Shown here one piece after another: positions 51,701 through 61,510 of a stretch of DNA of 64,000 nucleotides. Both the position numbers and the translations under genes were made by a program. Where the stretch lies: the NCBI RefSeq assembly GCF_003268675.1, contig NZ_CP029378.1:6634001-6698000 (forward strand), written 5' to 3'. This DNA comes from Streptomyces bacillaris (lineage in GTDB: Bacteria; Actinomycetota; Actinomycetes; Streptomycetales; Streptomycetaceae). Under the pieces are notes generated by a model. It was not told where the DNA came from, made no database searches, and worked only from the letters and a program-made list of their open reading frames with translations. Each line of letters opens with the position of its first letter. The stretch's first letter is position 1.

Positions 51701-54700
51701 TCCCACGACGGCACCAAGGCCACCTACCTGGAGTCGGGCAGCACCTTCGACGGCTACGGCCGCACCCTGACCTCCACGGACCTGACCGCCGACGTCACGG
51801 TCGACGGCACCGCCGCCCCGGTGCGTTCGGCGCGCACCGACGGTCTCACCACCACGACCGCCTACACCCCCGCGACCGGTGTGCCGACGCAGACCACGGT
51901 CACCACCCCGCCCGCCAAGAGCGGGAACGCCGGGTCCGCGCTGACCGTGACCACCACGCTCGATCCGCTGCGCGGCAAGCCGCTGACGCAGACCGACACG
52001 AACGACAACACCACCGAGTTCACCTACGACGCGCTGGGCCGTTCCGCCAAGCTGTGGCTCGCCGACCGCCGTAACACCCTCACTCCCAACTACGAGTTCA
52101 CCTACCGGGTGGCCGAGGGCAAGCCGGTCGCGGTGACCACGAAGCTGCTGAACAACAACGGCGGGCAGATCAGCTCGCACCAGCTCTACGACGGCTTCCT
52201 GCGGGAACGCCAGTCCCAGGCACCGGGCCCCGACGGCGGCCGCATCCTCGCGGACGTCTTCTACGACGAACGCGGCCTGGTGAGCAAGACGTTCGCCCCG
52301 TACTACGCCACCGGAGCCCCCACCACGGAGATCTTCAAGCCGGTCGACGCCCTGGCGGTGGAGACCCAGACCCGCACCACCTTCGACGGTCTGGGAAGGG
52401 CGGTCGAGACACGGCAGCTCGCGGGCAACGGCGACGGCGGCTCCGTTCTCGGCATCACCAGAACGATCCACGGCGGTGACCGGACCACGGTGATCCCGCC
52501 CGCGGGCGGCACCGCCAGCACCGCTCTGAACGACGCCCGGGGCCGGACGACCGAACTGCGCCAGCACCACTCCCGTACCGTCGACGCCGCCTACGACACC
52601 ACGAAGTACACCTACGCCCCGAACGGTCAGCTCGCCGGGCTCACCGATCCGGCTGGGAACTCCTGGAGCTTCGGCTACGACCAGAGGGGCCGTCAGACCC
52701 GCTCCGACGACCCGGACAAGGGCACCACCACCACGCGCTACGACGACCGTGGCCGGGTGACCTCGACCGAGGACGCGCGCGGAACCCGGCTGTTCACCAG
52801 CTACGACAACCTCGGCCGCCAGACCGAGCTGCGCGAAGGCTCCCCGACCGGGACCCTGCGGGCGAGTTGGACCTACGACACGGTCACCGGCGGCAAGGGG
52901 CAGCTGGCCGAATCCACCCGCTACCAGGCGGGGAACGCCTACACATCGAAGGTCACCCAGTACGACCGCCAGTACCGGCCGATCAAGACCGAGGTGCGGA
53001 TACCCGACTCCGAGGGCGCCCTGGCGGGCACCTACCAGAGCGGGGTCAACTACGGCACCTCCGGACTGGTCACCGGGTACAGCTACTCCGCGGCAGGCTC
53101 GCTGCCCGGGGGCGCGGTCGTGCACACCTACGAGCCCGACACCCTGCGCCAGACCGGGGTCTCCGGCCAGGGCATGTCCGCATCGGTCAAGTACAGCAAC
53201 ACCGGAAAGCCCCTGCAGTACGAACTCGGCCTGTCCAGCGGCGGAAAGAAGACCTGGAGCACCAACACCTACGAGTGGGGCACGCAGCGCCTCGCCACCT
53301 CCCGGGTCGACCGTGAGGAGCAGGCGGGTGTGGACCGCCACGCCACCTACAAGTACGACGAAGCCGGCAATGTCCTGTCCGTCTCGGACGTCTCGCGTAC
53401 CGGCACCGACAACCAGTGCTTCACCTACGACCATCTGCGCCAGGTGAAGGAGGCCTGGGCCCAGAGCACCACCACCTGTGCTGCCGCCCCCACCGCTTCG
53501 GCGGTCGGTGGCCCGGCCCCGTACTGGAACTCCTACACCTACGACAAGATCGGCAACCGTGCCACCGAGACCCGGCACGACCCGGCCGGTGACACCGCCA
53601 AGAACATCCAGCGCACCTACACCTACCCGGCGCCCGGCGCCGAGCAGCCCCACACGCTGAGCTCCGTGCAGACGAGGAACGCGAGCGGCACCAGCACCGA
53701 GGAGTACGCCTACGACGCAGCCGGCAACACCACGGCACGCCCCGGACAGGCTCTGACCTGGGATGCCGAAGGCCGTCTGGCCAAGGTCACCGAGGGCGGC
53801 AAGAGCACCGAGTACGTCTACGACGCCGACGGCAACCGCCTGATCGGCCGCTCAGCCGGCACCACCACGCTCTACCTCGGGCACACCGAAGTCACCCTGG
53901 CCCAGGGTGCCTCGGCCGCGAAGGCCACCCGCTACATCGACGTCGGCGGCGGCCACCAGGCCATCCGGCGCGACGACGGCACCTTCGACTTCACGGTCGC
54001 CGACCACCACGGCACCGGCGTTCTTGCCGTCCAGGCCGGAACGATGGCGATCCAGCAGCGCCGCACCGATCTCTTCGGCAACGCACGCGGTCAGGAAGTC
54101 TCGTCATGGCCCGGCACCAAGGGCTTCGTCGGGGGAACGGACGACACCGGGGACACCGGCCTCACCCATCTCAGCGCCCGCGAATACGACACGAAACTGG
54201 GCCGCTTCATCAGCGTCGACCCTCTCCTGATCACGGAGGACCCCACCCAGCACAATCCGTACACGTACGGGAACAACAACCCGGCCACGTTCTCCGACCC
54301 CACGGGCGAGGCCTACGAGGAGTGCGTCAGCGGCCAGTACAAGTGCACCTACGGAAAGGGCGGCACCGGGGACGTCAAGAAGGTCAGCTTCGGCAAGAAC
54401 TACGAAAGCATCACCCGCGCCAAGGGCGGTAAGGTCTCCAAGAACTACTACGCACAGCAGGTCACCGGCCGCAAGTACACGTACACCAAGGGGCAGGGCA
54501 TCAGTACCCGTTACACCAAGAAGGAACTGACCTGGGCCGATGTACTCCGTAAGCAGTCCGAAGCGGCGTACAAGCAGTATGTGAAGGCCATCGACGCGGC
54601 GCATCAGGAGTGGGTCAACAGCCAGAACCAGGACAAGCGCTCCGGATGGCAGAAGTTCTGGGACGGAACGAAGGAGACCTTCGGCACCTGGGAAGGGTGG

Positions 54701-55120
54701 AAGAACCGGGTTCTTCCGGCGGCCGGGTTCGCCGCGTGTGTCATCGCCTCGGCCGGGGTCTGCGGATTGGCCGGGGCAGGCATTGCCGTGGCTGTCTACG
54801 TAGGAGACGGGGTGACCGGGGCGGGCTGGAATGAGACCGGCTTGGCCACCAATCTGGCCTGGGGCGCTTTCGGGACGGCTGCCGCATACAAGTACGCTCG
54901 TTGGGGAGGAGCCAGCCGCAGTGGGGCCGCGTGGAACAGCGCTTTCACACGCACCTCCGTGGTCGTCAAGCCGGCCACCAGGACGAGCGGTGCAATTCGG
55001 CAACCCGGCCCGCTCAATTGGGGCGTAACCAGGGGCAATATGGTCAGCAATGCCAACTTCGCTCTCGGGTTCTGTGGTGCGGGTAGCCTGAGCCCCGGAA
55101 AGGCTGTCGGATCCTGCTGA
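48713..55120 (+). CDS. RHS repeat-associated core protein (polymorphic toxin carrier)
   Basis: This 2135-residue exported giant has a signal peptide (ALSAVMVGGLMQFATPPEAVA), an N-terminal region ending in VGLSYSSGSIDGRTGG typical of the start of the RHS/SpvB-like shell, and many YD-type repeats (YDALGRSAKLW, YDERGLVSK, YDDRGRVTSTEDARG, YDNLGRQTEL). The core box GRFISVDPLL and YTYGNNNPATFSDPTGE lies near residues 1828-1866. The variable tip that follows, about 270 residues, has the usual hydrophobic pre-toxin stretch (AAGFAACVIASAGVCGLAGAGIAVAVY) but only about 60 residues beyond it. I recognise no nuclease or deaminase domain there. The ATG at 48713 has a poor ribosome site but matches the signal peptide. 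A low-GC membrane protein gene follows. Confidence 0.9.
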   Translation: MRQIFRPRHAAAVYRRTAVALSAVMVGGLMQFATPPEAVAQGNERPGVPNTDKPVRGKDGEKVAPRTLSKGPRTPDRTPRATLPEAGTAVIRLPEQSARTASGGVKAKGLPLTLGPVAEAGESVRGEVEARVLDRGTTERAGVRGVLLSLTPSEGAAPESRSAARPDKGGKAALTVEYARFADAFGGGYASRLRLVELPGCALTTPEKDACRTGTPLETVNDTDGQKLSAKSVGLRAGQSTVLAVVAGAEGEKGDYKATDLAPSASWDTSLNTGDFSWSYDMPVPQVPGGLEPSVGLSYSSGSIDGRTGGTNNQGSWVGDGFSLWPGYIERKYKPCSDDGVKNADGNKPGDQCWSYDNAFISFNGKGGELVPAGGDTWKLKKDDGTKVERLKDSARANGDNDNEYWRVTTPDGVQAYFGYNRLPGWATGKEETGSTWTVPVFGNNSGEPCNKATFAESWCQQAWRWNLDYIVDPHGNASAYHYTKEENYYGRNLKASDATPYTRGGHLKRIDYGLKSSAMFDKAPAQVVFGSGERCIPEAGVTCAADTIDDKSFYWYDTPWDMNCKAGKDCDNGRLSATFWTRKRLTDVTTQVLKPDGSYGKVDSWKLSHRWGMADTDYQLLLDSVQHTGHSAATPITLPKTTFAYTQLANRMDRTGDGYAPFIKARLSTVADEYGGQIDVNYSAPVCKESSLPAEHTNTTRCFPVYLGGDSDTAPELHWFNKYVVESLTETDRTGGSPDQVTQYEYLGGAAWHYDDADGFAKDKSRTWSDWRGYGHVRVRTGGQGGVMKSQADSYFLRGMHGDRKDKSGGTKTVTVALGEGEGEAITDHESAAGMEYRTVGFDAPGGKVLEKTVSRPWHHETAKKTRTWGTVTANFTGIASSKTWTSLDAGAGAKWRTTATATTYDTVAGRVTQVHDQGDTSTPADDRCTRTTYATNTARNILDLVAREETVAKACGADTDRAKDVISDIRTAYDGGAYGAAPAKGDATAVASLKSHDGTKATYLESGSTFDGYGRTLTSTDLTADVTVDGTAAPVRSARTDGLTTTTAYTPATGVPTQTTVTTPPAKSGNAGSALTVTTTLDPLRGKPLTQTDTNDNTTEFTYDALGRSAKLWLADRRNTLTPNYEFTYRVAEGKPVAVTTKLLNNNGGQISSHQLYDGFLRERQSQAPGPDGGRILADVFYDERGLVSKTFAPYYATGAPTTEIFKPVDALAVETQTRTTFDGLGRAVETRQLAGNGDGGSVLGITRTIHGGDRTTVIPPAGGTASTALNDARGRTTELRQHHSRTVDAAYDTTKYTYAPNGQLAGLTDPAGNSWSFGYDQRGRQTRSDDPDKGTTTTRYDDRGRVTSTEDARGTRLFTSYDNLGRQTELREGSPTGTLRASWTYDTVTGGKGQLAESTRYQAGNAYTSKVTQYDRQYRPIKTEVRIPDSEGALAGTYQSGVNYGTSGLVTGYSYSAAGSLPGGAVVHTYEPDTLRQTGVSGQGMSASVKYSNTGKPLQYELGLSSGGKKTWSTNTYEWGTQRLATSRVDREEQAGVDRHATYKYDEAGNVLSVSDVSRTGTDNQCFTYDHLRQVKEAWAQSTTTCAAAPTASAVGGPAPYWNSYTYDKIGNRATETRHDPAGDTAKNIQRTYTYPAPGAEQPHTLSSVQTRNASGTSTEEYAYDAAGNTTARPGQALTWDAEGRLAKVTEGGKSTEYVYDADGNRLIGRSAGTTTLYLGHTEVTLAQGASAAKATRYIDVGGGHQAIRRDDGTFDFTVADHHGTGVLAVQAGTMAIQQRRTDLFGNARGQEVSSWPGTKGFVGGTDDTGDTGLTHLSAREYDTKLGRFISVDPLLITEDPTQHNPYTYGNNNPATFSDPTGEAYEECVSGQYKCTYGKGGTGDVKKVSFGKNYESITRAKGGKVSKNYYAQQVTGRKYTYTKGQGISTRYTKKELTWADVLRKQSEAAYKQYVKAIDAAHQEWVNSQNQDKRSGWQKFWDGTKETFGTWEGWKNRVLPAAGFAACVIASAGVCGLAGAGIAVAVYVGDGVTGAGWNETGLATNLAWGAFGTAAAYKYARWGGASRSGAAWNSAFTRTSVVVKPATRTSGAIRQPGPLNWGVTRGNMVSNANFALGFCGAGSLSPGKAVGSC

Positions 55121-55130
55121 TGGGCCGATG

Positions 55131-55165
55131 TGTGCCCGTCGGGGGGTTTCCCCCCGACGGGCACA
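55131..55165 (+). terminator. terminator between RHS gene and candidate immunity gene
   Basis: A perfect 16-bp stem starts TGTGCCCGTCGGGGGG (55131-55146), has a TTT loop, and closes at 55150-55165. It sits in the 71-bp gap between the RHS stop and the next start codon. Confidence 0.85.
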
Positions 55166-55191
55166 CCCTTGAAAGTGAGGATGTTGACTTC

Positions 55192-55764
55192 ATGGAATAC
55201 CGACGCGTGGCCGGCGGCCGGGTGCTTCGACGCCGCTCTTTTATAGTGCTCTCGGCGGTGGCTGTTCTCCTCTTCGGGGGTGGAGCCTTCCTGCCTGCAT
55301 GGGCGGCTCTGTCGGGGGATGATCCCGGAGCAATGTTCGGGGCGGCTATGTGCTTGGGGGTCGGCTCGCTCGCCTATCGCGCCATGCGCAGCAGAATCCA
55401 TCTCACCGAGACGTCCATTGTCGTGGTGAACCCCTTGATGACCTACCGGATTCCCTACGATGCGGTGAGGAAGGCAGAGGTCAATCAGGGAGGAAGTCTC
55501 ATCATCGTGCCTCGGGTCCATGACCGAGGGGCGGAAGATGAGGAAGGGTATTTCGTAGTCGGATTTGCTGGGTCTCTGCTGGACCGTGCATTCAATACCT
55601 CGGCCAAGGCGGCTGCCGAGATAAATAAGGTGCAGCGCAGAAGAAGGAAGTCCGTGGAGTCCGGCGGAAAAGTGACCCGCAGCCTGACGGCGGACTTGGT
55701 TGCGGAGATGTTCCTCGCGTCCGCCGCGATATGCGCAGTCTATTCGCTCTTCCTGCGCTCGTGA
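55192..55764 (+). CDS. small membrane protein in immunity position, PH-like
   Basis: This 190-residue protein has an N-terminal hydrophobic pair (SFIVLSAVAVLLFGGGAF and GAAMCLGVGSLAYRAM), then a beta-rich segment RIHLTETSIVVVNPLMTYRI, then PYDAVRKAEVNQGGSLIIV, resembling bacterial PH domains. A C-terminal hydrophobic segment (LVAEMFLASAAICAVYSLFL) ends it. The ATG at 55192 is the first in-frame methionine at the domain start, with GTGAGG about 11 bases upstream. Codon use includes ATA and TTT, and GC is clearly lower than in neighbouring genes, a sign of recent transfer. Its place right after an RHS tip makes it a candidate immunity protein; this is inference from context only. Confidence 0.7.
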   Translation: MEYRRVAGGRVLRRRSFIVLSAVAVLLFGGGAFLPAWAALSGDDPGAMFGAAMCLGVGSLAYRAMRSRIHLTETSIVVVNPLMTYRIPYDAVRKAEVNQGGSLIIVPRVHDRGAEDEEGYFVVGFAGSLLDRAFNTSAKAAAEINKVQRRRRKSVESGGKVTRSLTADLVAEMFLASAAICAVYSLFLRS

Positions 55765-55951
55765 GCACGATTCTCGTCGGCACTCATCTTCGTGCCCGCG
55801 AACACGACACGAAACCGGACCCTGCTCCGGCATCGCGTCGGGTCCGGCCGGCAGCAGGGGACAAGCCCTTGGTGCCGCACCCGGTCCTGAACTCGGGGAA
55901 TCTGCCACGGAGGACCCGGAGACGTGAGTACCGGGCCCTCCGGCAGGGCGG

Positions 55952-56821
55952 TCAGTAGGCGTAGAACCCCGACCCCGTCTTGCGCCCCAGCCGCCCCGCG
56001 TCGACCATGCGCTGGAGCAGCGGGGGAGCGGCGTACAGCGGTTCCTTGTACTCGGCGTACATCGAATCCGCGACCGAGGCCACGGTGTCCAGGCCGATCA
56101 GGTCCGCGAGCTTCAGCGGCCCCATCGGGTGGGCGCAGCCCATCTCCATGCCGTTGTCGATGTCCTCGCGGCTCGCGATGCCCGACTCGAACATCCGGAT
56201 CGCGGAGAGCAGATACGGGATCAGCAGCGCGTTCACCACGAAGCCGGACCGGTCCTGGGCACGGATCGCGTGCTTGCCCAGCACGTCGTGGACGACGGCC
56301 TCGGCGCGCTTGACGGTCTCGTCCGAGGTGGTCAGCGCCGGGATCAGCTCGACCAGCTTCTGGACGGGCGCCGGGTTGAAGAAGTGGATGCCGATGACCC
56401 GGTCCGGGCGCGAGGTGGCGACGGCCAGCTTCACCAGCGGGATGGAGGAGGTGTTGGAGGCGAGGATCGCGTCCTGCCGGACGACCACCTGGTCCAGGAC
56501 CTGGAAGATCTCCGTCTTGACCTGCTCGTTCTCCACGACGGCCTCGATGACGAGATCGCGGTCCGCGAACTCCCCGAGGTCGGTGGTGAAGCTGAGGCGG
56601 CCGAGGGTCTCGTCCCGCTCCTGCTCGGTGATCTTGCCGCGCTCGGCGGCCTTCGAGAGGGAGTTGTGCAGCCGGGTGCGGCCGATCTCCAGCGCCTCGC
56701 CGGTGGTCTCGGCGACCTTGACCTCGAGGCCGCTGCGGGCGCACACCTCCGCGATCCCTGCGCCCATCTGGCCACAGCCCACCACCCCGACGCGTGCAAT
56801 GTCGGCCATAGAGTCCGTCAC
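55952..56821 (-). CDS. 3-hydroxybutyryl-CoA dehydrogenase
   Basis: This 289-residue NAD(P)-dependent enzyme converts acetoacetyl-CoA and 3-hydroxybutyryl-CoA in fatty-acid and polyketide precursor metabolism. The Rossmann motif VGVVGCGQMGAGIAEVCARSG is followed by the family segment ASNTSSIPLVKLA and the catalytic IGIHFFNPAPVQKLVELIP (His-Asn). The helical dimerisation domain has RSGFVVNALLIPYLLSAIRM. GTG at 56821 has AAAGG at good spacing and gives a TDSMADIARV N-terminus; the ATG at 56809 is the alternative. It stands alone between the RHS locus and a divergent hydrolase gene. Confidence 0.95.
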   Translation of the reverse strand: MTDSMADIARVGVVGCGQMGAGIAEVCARSGLEVKVAETTGEALEIGRTRLHNSLSKAAERGKITEQERDETLGRLSFTTDLGEFADRDLVIEAVVENEQVKTEIFQVLDQVVVRQDAILASNTSSIPLVKLAVATSRPDRVIGIHFFNPAPVQKLVELIPALTTSDETVKRAEAVVHDVLGKHAIRAQDRSGFVVNALLIPYLLSAIRMFESGIASREDIDNGMEMGCAHPMGPLKLADLIGLDTVASVADSMYAEYKEPLYAAPPLLQRMVDAGRLGRKTGSGFYAY

Positions 56822-57003
56822 CTCGTGCCTTTCGCTGTTCTCCGCATTGCAGGGTCCCGTGTGATTCCGGTGCCCGCCTCGACCCCACGACGTTACTCCG
56901 CGATCCGGCCCCGGTGACCCGCGGGTCGGAGGGCTACGAAAGGGCATCATCCGGTTACGTACAGCGATGGGGGTGACGGTCGACGTGAAGGGACGAGTGG
57001 CGT

Positions 57004-58290
57004 ATGCGACGTGGACGCGGTGGACGTGGAGGAATGACCCGGCGGTCGCTGGTGGCGGGCGCGGCGGGACTGGTGGCGGCGATGACGACGGGCGGTGACG
57101 CGGCGGCGATGACAACGGCCCCTTCCGTACGGGGAGGGGGCGGCGGCGAGGACCGGTCCGCGCGGGGTGAGCTGCGCGGCGTCTGGATCGCCACGGTCGC
57201 CAACCTGGACTGGCCCTCCAGGCCCGGCCTGACGGCGGCGGCCCAGCGGTCCGAGCTGATCGCCCACCTCGACCGGGCCGTCCGGCTGCGGCTCAACGCG
57301 GTGGTGCTCCAGGTCCGCCCCACCGCCGACGCCCTCTGGCCCTCCCCGTACGAACCGTGGGCCGACTGCCTGACCGGTGTCCAGGGCCAGGACCCGGGGT
57401 GGGACCCGCTCGCCACGGCCGTCCGCGAGGCGCACGACCGGGGCCTGGAACTGCACGCCTGGTTCAACCCGTACCGGGTGGCCAACCACACGGACCCCAC
57501 CCGGCTCACCGCCTCCCACCCGGCGCGGCTGCATCCGGAGTGGGTCCTGCCGTACGGCGGGAAGCTCTACTACAACCCCGGCCTTCCGGAGGTCCGCCGC
57601 TTCGTCCAGGACGCCATGCTGGACGCCGTCCGCCGCTACGAGATCGACGCGGTGCACTGGGACGACTACTTCTACCCGTATCCGGTGGCGGGCCAGGAGT
57701 TCAGGGACGACGCCGCCTACGAGCGGTACGGCTCCGCCTTCGGGGACAGGGCCGCCTGGCGCCGGGACAACGTGGACCGGCTGGTGCGGGAGATGGGCGA
57801 GCGGATCCGGGAGACCCGGCAGGGCGTCCGGTTCGGCGTCAGCCCCTTCGCCGTCTGGCGGAACAAGGCCACCGACCCGGCGGGCTCCGACACCCGGGCG
57901 GGCGTCGAGACCTACGACGACCTGCACGCCGACACCCGTAGATGGGTGAAGGAGGGGTGGATCGACTACATCTGCCCGCAGATCTACTGGCATCTGGGCC
58001 AGACGGCCGCCGACTACGCCAAGGTTCTCGCCTGGTGGGACCAGACCGTACGGGGCACGGGCGTGGGCCTGTACGTGGGGGAGGCGCTCTACAAGGCGGG
58101 CGACCCGGCCCAGGCCGCGCCCTGGCAGGACCCGGCGGAACTCTCCCGCCACCTCGCCCTCGCCCGGGACCACGAGGAGGTGGCCGGGCACATCTTCTTC
58201 TCCGCCAAGCACGTGGCGGCGGACCGGATCGGCGCGATGGCCCGGGTGGTGGCCGACCACTACCAGGACCGGGTGCGCGCCCCTCGCTGA
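57004..58290 (+). CDS. glycosyl hydrolase-like 10 (GHL10/DUF187) protein, Tat-exported
   Basis: This 428-residue exported protein has a twin-arginine signal (MTRRSLVAGAAGLVAAMTT, about residues 11-29). The GHL10 barrel has ELRGVWIATVANLDWPS, LNAVVLQVRPTADALW, LELHAWFNPYRVAN, AVHWDDYFYPYP, FGVSPFAVWRN and DYICPQIYW. Members are thought to act on cell-wall or other glycans, with acidic residues such as those in HWDDYFYP in the active site. GAAGGGA lies ten bases before the ATG at 57004; the ATG at 57034 would also keep the signal. A hairpin at 58320-58348 follows. Confidence 0.9.
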   Translation: MRRGRGGRGGMTRRSLVAGAAGLVAAMTTGGDAAAMTTAPSVRGGGGGEDRSARGELRGVWIATVANLDWPSRPGLTAAAQRSELIAHLDRAVRLRLNAVVLQVRPTADALWPSPYEPWADCLTGVQGQDPGWDPLATAVREAHDRGLELHAWFNPYRVANHTDPTRLTASHPARLHPEWVLPYGGKLYYNPGLPEVRRFVQDAMLDAVRRYEIDAVHWDDYFYPYPVAGQEFRDDAAYERYGSAFGDRAAWRRDNVDRLVREMGERIRETRQGVRFGVSPFAVWRNKATDPAGSDTRAGVETYDDLHADTRRWVKEGWIDYICPQIYWHLGQTAADYAKVLAWWDQTVRGTGVGLYVGEALYKAGDPAQAAPWQDPAELSRHLALARDHEEVAGHIFFSAKHVAADRIGAMARVVADHYQDRVRAPR

Positions 58291-58319
58291 GCAGTTGGGC
58301 GGCGAAGCACCGGCAGGGA

Positions 58320-58348
58320 GGGGCCGGGGCCGCTCGGACCCCGGCCCC
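58320..58348. terminator. terminator between GHL10 and DUF1918 genes
   Basis: GGGGCCGGGG (58320-58329) pairs with CCCCGGCCCC (58339-58348). The flanking genes converge here. Confidence 0.75.
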
Positions 58349-58361
58349 GGTCCCTCTCCCG

Positions 58362-58571
58362 CTACTGCGGGGGCCGGTTCCTGGGCGCCTCGATGTGCTG
58401 GACGACGCTGTCGGGGCCGGGGGACATCAGGTGTTCATGGCCGTCGGGGAACCGGAGCCGGTACGGAGGAGCGCCCCCGTCCCCGAGAACCTCGATGATC
58501 TCTGCGACCCGGTCGTGCTGTCCCACGGTCCTGCCGTGCATCAGCAGCCGGTCGCCCGCGTGTGCCTCCAT
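58362..58571 (-). CDS. DUF1918 small protein
   Basis: This 69-residue protein matches DUF1918: an N-terminal AHAGDRLLMHGRTVGQHDRV, then AEIIEVLG, then PYRLRFPDGHEHLMSPGPD. It is a small beta-barrel-like domain of unknown function. GGAGG is well placed before the ATG at 58571. The upstream 100 bp carry four phased CCGTACGG palindromes, described separately. Confidence 0.85.
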   Translation of the reverse strand: MEAHAGDRLLMHGRTVGQHDRVAEIIEVLGDGGAPPYRLRFPDGHEHLMSPGPDSVVQHIEAPRNRPPQ

Positions 58572-58608
58572 GGGGTGACCTCCTCACGGGGTGGCGGTCC
58601 GCCGCTGT

Positions 58609-58667
58609 CCGTACGGGGTGGTGGTCGCCCTGTCCGTACGGGGTCCGCCTGGTCCGTACGGCCAAGT

Positions 58668-58681
<14 letters not shown>
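58609..58681. repeat. four phased CCGTACGG palindromes upstream of DUF1918
   Basis: CCGTACGG occurs at 58609-58616, 58634-58641, 58654-58661 and 58674-58681. Start-to-start distances are 25, 20 and 20 bp. Two of the copies share the longer GTCCGTACGGGGT. They cover the promoter region of the DUF1918 gene and the end of the EamA gene. Confidence 0.6.
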
Positions 58682-59811
<1,130 letters not shown>

Positions 59812-59813
<2 letters not shown>

Positions 59814-61296
59814 GCAAGAGCGTAGCAGCGTGGCCGAGCTGGTCACTTCCCTCCGTGCCGAGCTCAACCGCTACTCACCCGGTGGAAAGCTGCCCTCCAG
59901 CCGCGCCCTCGTCGAACGCTTCCGGGTCAGCCCCGTCACCGTCTCCCGCGCCATCGCCCAGCTCGCCGCCGAAGGGCTGGTCATCACCCGCCCCGGCTCG
60001 GGCGCCTTCCGGGCCGAGCCCCGCGCCGAGGTGCCCGCCCCCGGCGACACGTCCTGGCAGGAGGTGTCGCTGAGCGGCGACGGCGGACCCGAGGTCGTGC
60101 CCCGTACGGTCGACGCCTCCGGAGTCCTGGCCACGCTCGCCGCGCCACCGCCCGGCACCATCGAGTTCAACGGCGGCTATCTGCACGCCGGCCTCCAGCC
60201 CGAGCGGGCCCTCTCCGCCGCCCTCGCCCGGGCCGGCCGCCGCCCGGGGGCCTGGGGGCGCCCGCCCACGGACGGACTGCCCGAACTGCGGTCCTGGTTC
60301 GCCCGCGAGATCGGCCCCGCGGTCTCCGGCGCCGACGTCCTGATCACCGCGGGCGGCCAGAGTGCCCTGGCCACGGCCCTGCGCGCCCTCGCCCCGCCCG
60401 GCGCCCCGGTCCTCGTGGAGTCGCCCACCTACCCCGGCATGCTCGCGGTCGCCCGCGCCACGGGGCTGCGCCCGGTCCCGGTCCCGATGGACGGGGACGG
60501 GGTGCGGCCCGAACTGCTCGCCGACGCGTTCCGCGCCACCGGGGCCAGGGTCTTCGTCACCCAGCCGCTCTTCCAGAACCCCACCGGGGCCACCCTCGCC
60601 CCCGCCCGCCGCCCCGAGGTCCTGGCGATCGCCCGGGCGGCCGGGGCGTTCGTCATCGAGGACGACTTCGCCCGCCGACTGGTCCACGAGGACGCCGGAC
60701 CGCTTCCGCCGCCGCTGGCCGCCGACGACCCCGACGGGGTGGTCGTCCACGTCTGCTCGCTCACCAAGGTCACCTCGCCCAGCCTCCGGGTCGGCGCCCT
60801 GGCCGCCCGGGGCCCGGTCCTCGAACGCCTCCGCGCCATCCAGGTCGTCGACAGCTTCTTCGTCCCCAGGCCGCTCCAGGAGGCCGCGCTCGAACTCGTC
60901 GGCTCCCCGTCGTGGGGCCGTCACCTGGCCGCGGTGGCAGCGGAACTGCGCAGCCGCCGTACGGTGATGGCCACCGCCCTCCACTCCGAACTGCCCGCCT
61001 TCGCCCTGCCCCACGTCCCGGCCGGCGGCGGCAGCCTCTGGCTCCGCATCCCGGCGACCGGCGCGGGAACCGGCCCCGACGAGACGGCCATCACCTCCGC
61101 CGCCCTGCGCGCCTCGGTCGCCATCGCCCCCGGCACCCCGTACTTCTGCGCCGAACCCCCGGCCGGCCACGTACGGCTGAGCTTCGCCGCGGTCTCCGGA
61201 GCGGCCGAGATCGCGGAGGGCGTACGCCGGCTCCGTACGGCGTACGACGTGGCCTACGACGGGTCGCGGGGGCCGGGGGAGGCGCCCGGCGGGTGA
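59812..61296 (+). CDS. MocR-family regulator (GntR HTH fused to PLP aminotransferase domain)
   Basis: This 494-residue regulator has a GntR winged helix (residues about 1-70: SVAELVTSLRAELNRYSPGG, then KLPSSRALVERFRVSPVTVSRAI) and an aminotransferase fold I domain from about residue 110. PLP-site features are NPTG in LFQNPTGATLAP and the lysine in HVCSLTKVTSPSLRVG. Such proteins sense PLP or amino-acid adducts rather than catalysing transamination. Start at 59812 follows from the domain start and a -10 eight bases upstream; a frame from 59440 is not real. It is divergent from the EamA exporter. Confidence 0.92.
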
Positions 61297-61342
61297 TGGT
61301 GGCGCGGGGGCGTCGTGGGTGAACGGTCCGCCACACAGGCCG

Positions 61343-61434
61343 GGGCGAACCGCCCACACGCGCCCGCGCAGACCGCCCACGCATCCCCGCGCAGACCGCC
61401 CACGCATCCCCGGGCGAACCGCCCGCGCGCCCCC
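61343..61434. repeat. 23-bp tandem repeat, four units
   Basis: Four abutting units of exactly 23 bp lie at 61343-61365, 61366-61388, 61389-61411 and 61412-61434. The two central units are identical and contain GACCGCCCACGCATCCCC; the outer two read GGGCGAACCGCCC and then diverge. A partial fifth unit follows. It lies in the 214-bp gap after the MocR gene, which holds no gene. Confidence 0.8.
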
Positions 61435-61510
61435 GGCGAACGGCTGAGGCAAGCCCACCCCCGGCCGGTGCCCTCTTGACCGGACAGGCGTTCGGCACCA
61501 CGATCCGGCC

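Noticed and set aside
48413..53653. A 1746-codon open frame antisense to the RHS gene
   Set aside because: It mirrors the third-codon GC bias of the real gene. It has no ribosome site, signal or recognisable motif, and its composition is Gly/Val/Arg-rich shadow sequence. The same applies to the long antisense frames over pheT, the helicase and the betaine genes.
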